Assembly (NCBI RefSeq): GCF_000276665.1
Contig: NW_004955426.1
Coordinates: forward strand, 23,426,640-23,490,639
Length of the DNA stretch: 64,000 nt
Reading direction: 5' to 3'
Source: Chinchilla lanigera
Taxonomy: Eukaryota; Chordata; Mammalia; Rodentia; Chinchillidae
The notes beneath the pieces were generated by a model. That model ran no database searches and was not told the DNA's origin. It worked only from the letters and a program-made list of their open reading frames with translations. Position 1 is the first letter of the stretch. The number at the start of each line of letters is the position of its first letter. A program made the position numbers and the translations under genes. Below are positions 12,401 to 24,400 of the stretch, piece by piece.

Positions 12401-15400
12401 CAAGAAAGAAATTAAACAATTCCTAGAATCAAACCATGATGCAAGTACAACATATCAGAACTTACAGGACTCAATGAAAACCCTTCCTTACAAGGGAAGT
12501 TCATTGCTGTGATGCATCCATTTGAAAAAAAATGTGCTCAAGTAAATAATCTAATAATAAACTGGAAGATACTAGAAAAAAATAATCCAAACCCAAACCT
12601 AGCTGAGAGAAGTAAATTATAAAGATCAGAGTGGAAATTAACCAAAGTGAGACTAAAAATAAAAAGAATAAATAACTGAAAAAGTGAATTATTTGAAAAA
12701 ATAAACAGAAAAGTCCACCTCCTAGGTGATCTTGACTAAAAAGAGAAGGAAAGACTCACGTCAGTGTTATTAGGAATGAAAAGGGTGAAATCACAAGGAA
12801 ACCACCAAAAATCAGATTTTTAATTACAACTTTGAAAATCTATTTACCAACACACTGAAGCATCCAAAAGAAATGGATGGACTCTGAGATACATATGAAT
12901 TATGAAAACTGAACCAAGACTATATGAAAATCAAATTAAGAAACAGACAATGAAATTGAAGCAGTAGTAACCTACCAACTAAGAAAAGCCCAGGATCTAA
13001 TGGATTCACCACTGAATTTACAAGAACTTCAGGGAAGACATAATACCAACACAACTGAAACTTCTAAATGAAACTGAAAGGAAGGAGTACTTCCATATAC
13101 ATCCTGAAGCTAGCATTACCCTGATTCTAAAACCAAATACTCAACTGAAGTAGAAATATAGGTCAGTCACTTTTAATAAACATAGATGTAAAAATTCTCA
13201 ACAAGGTACTGACAAAGAGAATTCAGCAAGTCATCAAAATGATCATATGTCATAACCAATTAGGCTTCATTCCAGGGATTCAAGGATGGCTCAATTTCAT
13301 TTCTCAAAGTACATGAGCAAACAATCCTAAAACTCATATGGAACAGAAGAAATCCAGAATAACAAAAGCAATCGTAGGCAACAAGAGCAAAGCAGGGCGC
13401 ATCACAATATCAGATTTGAAACTGTATTACAAAGCAGCAGTGATAAAAATGGTGTGGTACTGACACAAAAACAGATATATGTGTTAGTGGAACAGAGTAG
13501 AGGATGCAAAAACAACCTCAAGCCCTTCCAGCTATCTGATCTTAGAGAAAGGGGCCAAAAACATATGCTGAAGGAAAGATAGCCTCTTTACGAAATGGTG
13601 CAGGGAAAATTGGCTGTCCATGTGAAAATTGAATCTAGATCCGTATCTCTCTCCATGTACTAAACTAAAGTCAAAGTAGACCAAAGATCAATATATTAAA
13701 AATAGAAACATTTAATCTACTGGAAAATAAAATAGGTAAAACTCTTGAAGTCACAGGGGTAGATAAGGACTTTCTGAACAGAACCTTGGTTGACAAGAAA
13801 TAACACCAAGGGGAAAAAATTTTGCCAGCTACCCCTTGGACAGAGAATTAATATTTAGAATATATAAAGAACTCAAAATATTTAGACACCCCCCAAAGAA
13901 AAGACTCAATCAAAAATGGGCAAGTGAAATGAGTAGATGTTTCACAGAAGTACAAATGACCCATAAGTACACAGAAGGCTGTTTAACATCTTTGGCCTCT
14001 ACAGAAGTGCAAATTAAAAAACCACCTAGATTCTGTTTTACTCCAGAAAGAATGGCTGTCATCAAGATATCAAATAATAAATGCTGGTGAGACTGTGTGG
14101 GGAAAGGAAGCCTTCTGCATTGTTGGTGGGAATGTAATAGTTTACAACTACTATAGAAATCAGTATGGAGATTCCTCAAAAATCAAAATAGAAATTCTAT
14201 TCAAGTCAACTATGCCCCTTCTAAGTATTTTCCCAAAATAATTAAAGACATCAAATCACAGTGATACATGCATACCCATGTTCATAGCAGCACAACTCTT
14301 AATAGCTAAATCTTGGAAGTAGCCTATGTGTCTATAGCAGATGAATGGGTAAAGAAAATGTATTTATGCACCATTAAGTACTATGTACTATAAAGAAGGA
14401 TAAATTTGAGTCATATTTAGGAAAATTAATGCATGTTAAGACCATAATATTAAGTCAAACATATCAGGTATGCAAACCTAAATACCACACGGTTTCCCTT
14501 ATATGAAAAATCCAAAGTATAAATAAAGAGCAAAACAAAAGATAGGTAGTAGGAAACTGGAAGATAAATCTTTTGCAAATGGGAAGAGGACCAAGAAATG
14601 GAGGAAAGAGGAGAGATGAGAGGGGAAGGGGGTGTAAAATGTATTAGGATGTGTTTTATATATATGTACCAACTCCCAGTGTAATCATCAAGTATTGCAA
14701 AAGTATTCATAAAAGTAAATTTTTTAAAAAGAAAATGTGCACCCATATTTATAGCAGTGCAATTCTGTCATAGCTAAATCTTGGAAATAACCCAAATGCC
14801 CATCAACTGAGAAATGGATAAAAAGATGTATTTTTATACAATGGAGTATTACTCAGCTATAAAGAAGATAATTTTGAGGCTTTTATAGGTAAATGGATGC
14901 AACTAGAGACCATACTCATCAGTGAAGTAAATCAGACCTGCAGTGTAAACATCATATTGTCTCCCTAGGCTAAGAACCTGATGAAGTAAATTAAAAAATA
15001 AAGAAAATGTAAGTAGAGATGGTAGGAGAGGTGGCCAGTAGGCCATCACTGCTGCATGTAATTTGGCCTGCTGGGCAGAACATCCATTTCCAGACTCAGT
15101 CAGAAAGCTGGCCATCCACTGACCCTGTGGCAGTTCTAGCCTGTGTACGCCATCAGCTTTTAGCTTGCAGAGCTGCAGTAAACCATGCCACACTATCAGC
15201 AGGCATATTTTTGGCTCTTGCAGTTCACATAGTCAGAGGTGTAGCCAAAGCATCCCTCATGAGTTGCTTGGTCCTTTTTGTTTAGCTAGCTATTTGTTTA
15301 TGGGATGTGTTGGTCCCTTAGGATACCAGCTGGGCCTGATTTGATTGTATTTAATAATTAGTTGCATTTAATAATTCAGCTCTGTTAAGCCTATCCAGTT

Positions 15401-18400
15401 TTATTGCTGGAGTCTGCAAGCACTTAAGTAACGAGGAGATGTTCACATTGTGGTGTCCACTTTGGCGCTGTGGCCATAGGCCGCTCAGTCTATGGATAAC
15501 AGAGTCCAACAGTAAGCAAGAAGCTGCCAATTAAAGAAGTATATCAGGTGGCTACCTCAGGTGATGTAAATGTGGGAAGTCCAAGAGGCTATCACACCCT
15601 CCTGGCAGTTTTTTATTGTCACACTGTTGTGGCTTGTGTCTAGTTGTTCCACCAAAGCCTCATAGGGTCATAGGTGGGGCTTTTCAGAGGTAGCTGGATC
15701 TATGGTGGGTGATGCTGGGATTAACGGTGTGATGCTGAAAATAAGGGTGCATGATTGCTAAATTAGTCCACTGATTCATAGGCATAGTTGTGGGTGTGGA
15801 GTATGGGTGTGGGTGTGGAGTATGGGTGTGGGTGTTGAGTGGCACCACCCAAAAGGCAGGTAGCCTGGAAGGAATAATAGAGAGAAGCAGGCTGCTGCTG
15901 CTGCTTCCCTGTCTTCTGCCTGTCACACCATGAACTGCTTCTCCTCTGCTATGGTTCTCTGCCACACTTCCCTGCCTTGGAGCTGACCAACTATGAGCTG
16001 AAACCTCTATAAACTGTGAGCTGAAACAAACCTTTCCTTCTTTAACTTTGAAGGTGGATATTTCGTCTCAGCAATGATAAAAGTAAGACACACTCACTAG
16101 TAGCTATTGGACTCCCCTTTTCATTAGATGTAGTCAGGCCCAACTGTTTCTGTTTGAGCGTATCCAAGGTATTTCTTTGGCTTTCCACCCAGATGGCCTT
16201 GGCATTTAGCCTGCAGTAGTCCATTGTCAGTCTCCATGCCCAAGAGAGCTTTTGGACCAGCCAAACTTGGCTGTTACATTTTCACAGTGTTGTTGGCAAT
16301 ATGTTCATCTGCATTAAGTCTTGCATTAGCACAGTTATGTCCTGCTCCCTGCTCAGTGGGAAGAACCACTTTTGTAAAGTAGCCCATTAGGACTTGGGGA
16401 GCTGAGTACAGGCAGGAGTGGCTATGCCAGTGTTATGGTTCAGATTCTCAGCTGTGAGGAGTACCGTCTTCAGATGGGGGAACAGTCTGGGACACCAGCA
16501 GCCAAAATGCTAATTCCTGTAATGTACTCAGTGCCCAAAGGGACCCACACATAAGCAGATAAATAGGTAGGCACCAGGGGTCACTGTGTTGTCCACAAGC
16601 CTGCTGTTGCCATCAGTTTGATTTTTCCTTGAGGGAACCAGGAAATATTATCATGTAGCTCCCATATCCAAGAACCCCAGCTAAGTCTGAAATTTTTACT
16701 GTTCCCGTCCGTTTTGATAGAAGTATAGTCATTGCCCTCTCATGGGAGTCCAGAAACTTCTATCTCATCTTGAACCATCCTGTGGAACCTGAGACATTTG
16801 GGTCTTCAGTGCCCGTTTATCAAGCAGACACACCAGCTAGACCACAGGAGACTTCACCAGATTTTCTGCCCAAGTCTGCCCTGCCCGCCTTTTGTTTCCC
16901 GCTCAGATGCCGCAGGGCCTTTCGTCATGAACTTCATTTTCCTTCACTCTCAGACAGCCAGGGCCCATCTGAATCCTTGTGTCCCAAGCCTCCCATGAAT
17001 GCGCAATCGCTCAAGTGCCTGTCAACCAAGGAATCCTGCTCCAAGCTCCCCGTTCCCACATTTTCTGTGTCTCAATCCATGCAGCCAGTTCATTCACAAC
17101 CATGCACAAGTGTGTGTCTATGTCCCATTCTTCTTTTTGCCATGTATTTTCCAGCTGCATATCCAGCTCCTGCACCCCCAAGCTGGCGTCTGCACCTGGG
17201 CCAGTTATGAGAAGGGCTATTGTTTCTCCCACTTAGCCAAAAAACCAGTTCCCTCATACTTGGCCCTGCTTGCTGCATTAGAGGCCTGAGTCCAATGAGG
17301 CGGAACCCACTCGTACACAAATTAGGTCCATGAAGAAGAAGCATTACTACAAAGAGGCAGCCAACAAGAGCAAAAGTTGAGGATTCACTGCTAGCCAGTC
17401 TTCTAGGGCTCAAGAAAGCTGTCCAGGGCAGACAGAATCTCCTCTGTGAGTTCCCCACTTGCACTGCAGCTGAACAGCCTCAGAAAGTAGCCTTTCTTGG
17501 GTTTCAGACCCTGGGAACTATGATTCCCTGACACAGAGTATCCTATTTCTAGCAGGAAGTAGAGAAGTTCCCAGGCTGTTCCATTCAGCCTCCCTTCCTG
17601 CTTCATCTCAGGATGTTGCACCCTAGTCCGTTCTACAGTTATTCTCCGTAATTACGGAAACTAGAGGTTGACCAGGTCAGTCCCAGGCTGTCTGGAGAAA
17701 TGCTACACATCTCCCATAAAATGTGGAAGAAGCAGGACAAGTGCATCAGCCCCTCTGTCCTCCCCCACTGAGGAGCCTTATAGGTACATTCAGCCTTATC
17801 CCTGCATACAGTAAAAAACCCACCAGACAATATTCTTTTTGCTTTCAATATTCATGAATACCTTACAGAACTTGAAAAGAGAATATAGTCTTGAATTTAC
17901 CCAAATAGTTACCATTTCTGTTGTTTGTCTATATCCAAAGTCACAAGTTTTCTTTCCATGTTATTGTCATGTCCCTTCAGCCATTTAACTTTTTTTGAAG
18001 TTATGCTGGTAAGAAACCATCAGCTTTGTTTCATCTGATAAGTTCTATTTGCCTGCTTTCCTAAAACAGGGTATTACATTCTGGATTAAGACTTCTTTCA
18101 GTACTTTAAAGATGCCCCACTATCTTCTGGCCTCCTTGGTTTCTCATCTAAAATGTACGATCGTTTGAATCATTCCTCTATATGTATCATATCCTATTTT
18201 TGTATGGGCTGAAGAGGTTTTCCTTTGGTTTTCTATAGTTTAATTATGATAGGTTTGGGCATAGTTTTCTTTGAGTTGATCAATCTCTGAACTTCCTGAA
18301 TAGGTAACTTTATGTAAATCACCAAACTTGGGGGTTTCCAACATTATTTATTCAATTACCACTTTGAAGCTAGCTCTCTTCCCTATTCTTTTGACAATTC

Positions 18401-21400
18401 TTTTATTGGAGCTGAGGGTGTAGTTCAGTAGTAGATTAGTATACATCCCCAGCACCAAAGAGGGCTGGAGAGAGTCAGGTGGGGAGAAGGGGTGGGAGGA
18501 GCTAGAGGAGAAAAGAAAAGAGACAAAAGACAAGGCAAGAAAAACTATTGTTTAAGGAACTTGAGGCTCTGTTCATTTTGCGTGTGTAGAATTTTTTCTT
18601 GTTTTTGAATTGGATAATTTCTATTGCTATATCACCAAGGTTTTCTTGATTGTTAAGTATTTAGGATAGATTTTTATCCCATGTGGGTTTTTTTCATCCT
18701 AAACTTGTCAGATCTGTAGATTTATATCTTTCCCTGAAGTTGGGAAGGATTTTAAACTTTTAATCCCACGTCTTCCTGAGGCTTTGCTCATTTCTTCAGA
18801 TCTTTTTCTCCTCGTTGCTCCGTGGGACCATCTCTGTGTATCTGTTTTCTGTTTCACTGACTCTCTTTCGTCATCTCTATTCTGCTATTGGTCCTCCTAA
18901 GAGAGCTTTTTATTTATTCATTCTACTTTCAGGCCTATAATTTCTATTTTATCCTTTATTTTTTGGCTGAGATTTTAAAAATTTTTTTCCATTTGTTTTG
19001 AGACTGTTCAAGATTGCTTGTTGGAACAGGTTTATAACCATTGTTTAGGTCTGTGACAGATAATTTCAACCTTTGAATTGGCATTTGTTGATGGTATTTT
19101 CCCATATAAGCTGAAATTTTAAAAAATTTTCCTGGTCTTTTGTATGCTGAATGATTGGTATTTTATCCTGGACATTTTGTGTGTTATGTTTGGGATTCTG
19201 AGTGTACAGACCCTCTTGGGAGTGTCAGAATTTCATTTTGGCTGACCGTTGGTCTGGTTAGGTGTGGGCTGCAGTTCATCCTGCCTTCAGTGTACCTGTG
19301 GTTCCAGTGCAAGTTCTGTTTTCCAAGCTATTGCGGCCCTTTTTAAGTATGTTCTGTGTGTCCCCCTGTTTAGACTGGGTCGTGGACAAGAGTCTTCATT
19401 CAATCCTCAAAGCCTTTAGTATGTTGGGTAAGAACGGGTCCAGGCGTGAGCAACTGGGAAGTGGGCACAGGCATTCACAAATAACTTCATGGAGTCACTG
19501 TCACACACAGCCCTCTCCACTGTCTCCCTCATGCTGCTTGCTTCCCTAGAGCTCTTCCTTTTGAAACTTTACTCCACGGTGTCACTCGCTCACACTATTG
19601 TGTTCTCATCCAAGGCCAAGAGTTGGGAGAACTGATTGGAAATCCAATCAAACCAAAGGGAATTCACTGCCAGTGCAGTAGAACCTCCCAGTCTGGTCCC
19701 TGTCTCTTCGCTGCTGTCTTCCTTCCATTCAGAGTTCTTAGGGGACACCTTAATCTTTCTTAGAATGCAACCCATCCAGGTTTTTCTTAAATTTCAGATA
19801 CTATGCTTTGCAGTTGTAAAATTTTCATTTGCCTCTTTCTCTTTCTATGCTGAGAACTGTTTCCTTCTATTCATTTTAGTTGTGTTTACCTCATAGAGCT
19901 ATGTGAAGTCTTTGTTTAACAGTGCCCCATTGAGGTCATCTGGAGTTTGGGATCTATTGATTTTCTTTTCCCTTGGGAATTGGAGACATTTTTCTGGAAT
20001 ATTCCTGTATATTTAGAATTTTGGATTATACCCTTGCCATTATTAATGGTATTTTGGTTAGACACTGGGTTTGGTTATACTCTTCCTTCATGGCCTATCT
20101 TCTTCAAGTTTTAGCTCCCCTCTATAATCTGCCTGCACATGTTTCAAACATTTTTGGGTTGTTTTTTTTCTGTATTTTTTTCAAAATATCAAGTGTGATT
20201 AGTAAAAGAGCAAAGCTAGTAGTTGGCATATTTTATCTTGTCAGTGAGTAACGTTTTAGTTTGCCATTTTCTTAGACACAGACAAAAGGTACCTGTTAAA
20301 CAAGTAGAGGAAGAGATGAACTGCCTATTTGCCAAAGTCCTTTGAATTATTTTTGTTGTTTCTTTTTCTTTCCTTAGTTCACCTGAAGGCTCCCGAGAGT
20401 GTCTACTTTAAAAATGTGAGTGCCACAAATGCCACAGTGACTTGGAAGGTGCCTGTCTTTAGGAATTATGTCACACTTTTGTGTCAGATTGAACTTCATG
20501 ATAAAGAAAATGTGAGACAGGTAAGAACACTGCATAAATAGATATGGTTGCATACACCTGTGATCTTAGCACTCTAACAGGCTGAGGCAGGAGGATCACA
20601 AGTCTAGCTCAGACTGGACAATTTAATGATTTAGCAAGACCCTTACTCAAAGGAGGGAATTTAAAGGGAGGAATCTGGGAAGAGGGTCAGATCTAAGGCT
20701 CTGTGTTCAATCCCCAGTACTAGAAAAAAAAAAAAAGAATACTGCTTAATTTTCTATTTTCAAAAATCCTTTATGTACTGAACAGACAGACTAAAATCAC
20801 TTTAAACTCATTTCTGTGCGGGTTCACTGATGGAGGTCATGTGTTAAAAGGGGCCATGAGTTAACCATACACTTTCAGCACTGGGACGAAGACCTTGGGA
20901 TTTGCTTTTCTTTGTTTGCAAAGACCTGATCTGCAGATCAGGATTGGCTGTGCTCTGCTGTGGCCTTGCAGTGAGTTCTGTGCACCAATACTTCCACGTT
21001 TACTCTTTTTCCTCTTTCTTTTCTTTTATCAAGGAGCACAATGTCTCCATCAAGGGGAATGGTGAGTTTCTGTTCAGTGAGCTGCAGCCGGACACAGAGT
21101 ATGTGGTCCGCATCCGCTGTGCCAGTGCCCGTCATGTGTGGAAATGGAGCAAATGGGCCGCTGCAACCCTCGTCACAGCTGAAGCCGGTATGTTCGGCTC
21201 CCCGTCATTTACCCCAAGGAGCGCCTAAGTCTCAGGAAGTGGGTTGGGTTCCCTGAGCACCTTTCACGCACCAAAAGTTAGGAGGGAAATATAAAAACAG
21301 AAACACGATGCCATTTTAAAAAATTGGATTAAACGCCTAGTGAGTGGGTAGACATCAACTTCAAACATTGGATGTCAGTATTATTTCTACTGTACATTTT

Positions 21401-24400
21401 CTCTCTTACCTTAAATTTTTCCAAAAGTTTATAAGCTGCACATCGCTGTATCCACACTGGATCTCAGCCATATAAATTGGTATTGAGGATGTTTAATTCA
21501 GGACTGGGGACAAATCAAGCTCTAGTGCTATGGAAGTTGTTGGTCTTTTATAGACAAGTAAAGCTGTGTTTGGGGATGTAACGATATCTGCACCCTTGCT
21601 CTTTATTGGTAAGTGGTTTGTTCTAGCCGTGGCACACCAGGTCTTTTCTCTGCTGCTCGTGGTGGTAGAATTTCTTCAGTACTGACCGCACAGTTTCTTT
21701 TCATCAGTAACTATGTGCCCGAGCTCAAATGGGCCTCAGGAGAGACGGCTGGCCTTGCACCCAACTCTTTCCAGTTCAAGATAATAAGCACTGGGATGCC
21801 TGCCTTCTAGGTGAGGCAGCTACGTCCATGGAGTGAGGAGATTCATCCGGTTTACAGTGTGAATGGGCAGCAGAGATATGATGATAACAGTGGCAGCTGA
21901 CTCTTACTGTGTGCCAGACGGAGCTCCAAGTGCTCATTGTGCTTTTCTCTTTTATCCTTGTGACATGTGCAGGTGGTGTCACAACCTCATTTTATAGGTG
22001 AGGACACCAAGGTACAGACAGGTAGGGTGATTGTGCTGGCTGATCCGGGAAGGCACCGAGCTGCTACTCACAGCCTGGCTCCAGAGCTGCAGTCTGGGCT
22101 CTGCGTGATTTCTTCTTTGAAGTTGTCTTTACAACTTGGCAATCAGGTCAATTCGTGTCCTGGCTATGCTACTGCCGGAGGGAGGATTACAAGCATTCTT
22201 TTTGTTCCTGTTGTGGCGGCGGGGTCAGAGCTCTTTCTGTGGCATTCTCGGAGGCCCATTTTGAAGCAGTAGCTCTAATGGCAGAGAGAGAAGGCGGTTA
22301 ATCAGAAGCTGTGCTGTCAGCTATGTCGCAGCACTGTTTTATATTCTGAGCCATCAGTTACAAGCCAGGTGGATATTTTGCACTAAGTTTGGAATGTGAA
22401 ACTGTGCCAGAGGTTTCAATAAAGTATTTATTTTAATACTGGCTTTTCCAATGGCTTATTTAGTGAATTGAACTCTGCTTCCATACTTTAAAAAAAATAT
22501 GGGTCACCTTTAAATTGAGTATTGGGTTGGCCCGTTTATCTGTTGCTGAGACAAAATACCCACACTTGCAACTTAAAGGAGGGGAGGCTTCGTTTAGTAT
22601 CAGAGGGTTCTCTCCGTGGCTGACCCGCCCCTAGGCAGAGACAGCAGGGCGGAAGCGTGTGGAGAGCAAAGCGGCTCAGATGGTGGTGTTTGGGAAATAG
22701 TTTGGACAGAGTGAGAGTAGCAGGGACTGGGGACCCCAGGAAGCACGCAGGTCATGCCTCCAATTGGGTAGCTCCCAGGATAATCAGATCGAGAACCCAG
22801 CTTACCCCTCACAAGTAGAAAGTGTCAGTAACTAACATAATAATGCAAAATGATCTAAGTGTTAATTTTTGAGTATTGTAGACTGCAAGATGGAGATAAA
22901 TCTTTGTGCTACTTTTCAAAACAACTCTTTCAAAGAGCTTTTTTCCATCAAAGCACAAATTACCTGCTTTCTCATAAAAGAACATAAAAAAGGTAAAATA
23001 CCTTGTTAGTTTTGTTAATTTTGTGATGGTTACTGTTTAACACTTTAAAATTTGTCTTATTTATTTACGTAACTATTTATTTTCACTACTGGGGATTGAA
23101 TCCAGGCCGTTCTCACTGAGCTCCATCCCAGCCCTTGTTAAAATTTTTTATTTTGAGACAGGGTCTTGCTAAATCATCTGGGCTGGCCCGGAACTTACAA
23201 ACCTCTGCCTCAGCCTCTCAGAGTGCTAGGATTACAAGCATGGACCACCATGTCTGGGTTTTAGGCAGACTTTTAAACCATTTTAGCATGGAGGATTTAT
23301 ATTACAAAATTGAAGTCATGAAAGGGAGATGATATCATTTTATTTTCACCTTGAAAAAGCAGAGACAGAATCCCAGTACATTCACAACGTGTAGATGAGC
23401 AGAGAGATGTGTTTAAAACTGGATTTGAAAAGGAGGCCTGCTGTTGGGACTCCGCTACAGGGGGATCGCAATACCTGTGGGTCTTTTCCTTTTTCTCTTG
23501 TTTTCGTTTCTTTTTATCTTTTCTTTTTTTTTCTTTTCTCCTCTACTTTCATGTTGCCTCTTTTGTTTTTGTAATTTTTAGTTACTCTGCGACGGGGTCT
23601 CACTCCATAAGCTGGCCTAGTCTGGAACTCACGATCCTCCGACCTTAGCCCAAGTGCTGGGCTGAGAGGTGTGCACCATTGTGTGTGGCATAACTTGTCT
23701 CTGTGGACAAACTAGCAGCTAACGCCAAATAGTTCTGGTGGCTGAGGAGTGTTACAAATTTTTTTTTCACTATTTTTATTTTGTCCTGTGCTTATTTAAG
23801 TAGGACCATAACAAAACTCTGAGAGTGGAAAGTGTGATTCCCTATAGAATACAGATTATTATGCAATATTAAACACAATGACTTAAACGGACAACTATGT
23901 GCTCATTAATGCATTAGTAGTATTTTAAAACATGAATGATGATGATATACACTTCTTAAAGAATTTAAAATAAATTATATTGATTTTATTATTTTCTCAG
24001 TCACCAAGATACTTTTTAAGTGCATTTACTTGAACTTTCCATTCAAGCTGAAACTTCAAATGACTATATAGTTCCTAAAGGCACATAACATCATTGCTGA
24101 GACCATGACTATCTTCGGTTAAAATCATGGCATTCCTCTTACATCTAAATAATTTTGCACAATTTGTTTAATCTCTGTAGGGCCTAGTTTCCTTATCTAC
24201 AGAAATGATAAATAAGAATATCTACCTGATAGAGCTAGGAGGATTAAGTGAGTTAGTATATATAAAACAGGACTGGCCTGGGATTTAGTAATCCTTCTGT
24301 AGATATTAGCTGTCATTTTGTATACATGAGATACTCCCAAATAGTTTTATGTGAAGGCACCCATATGTAGCTAATTTGAGTTAAATGACTTGATTTCTCC

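Larger units (their letters stand above)
5842..20377. other. Large OSMR intron, 14.5 kb, mostly retroelement debris
   Basis: The intron separates window exons 3 and 4. It holds old L1 on the minus strand (6290-7260), a B1 (6385-6520), a probable endogenous retrovirus relic in two parts, a deleted L1 (9610-14735), a second L1 3' end (14735-15010) and further old LINE-like sequence (17880-20230). No OSMR exon was seen inside it. Confidence 0.6.
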
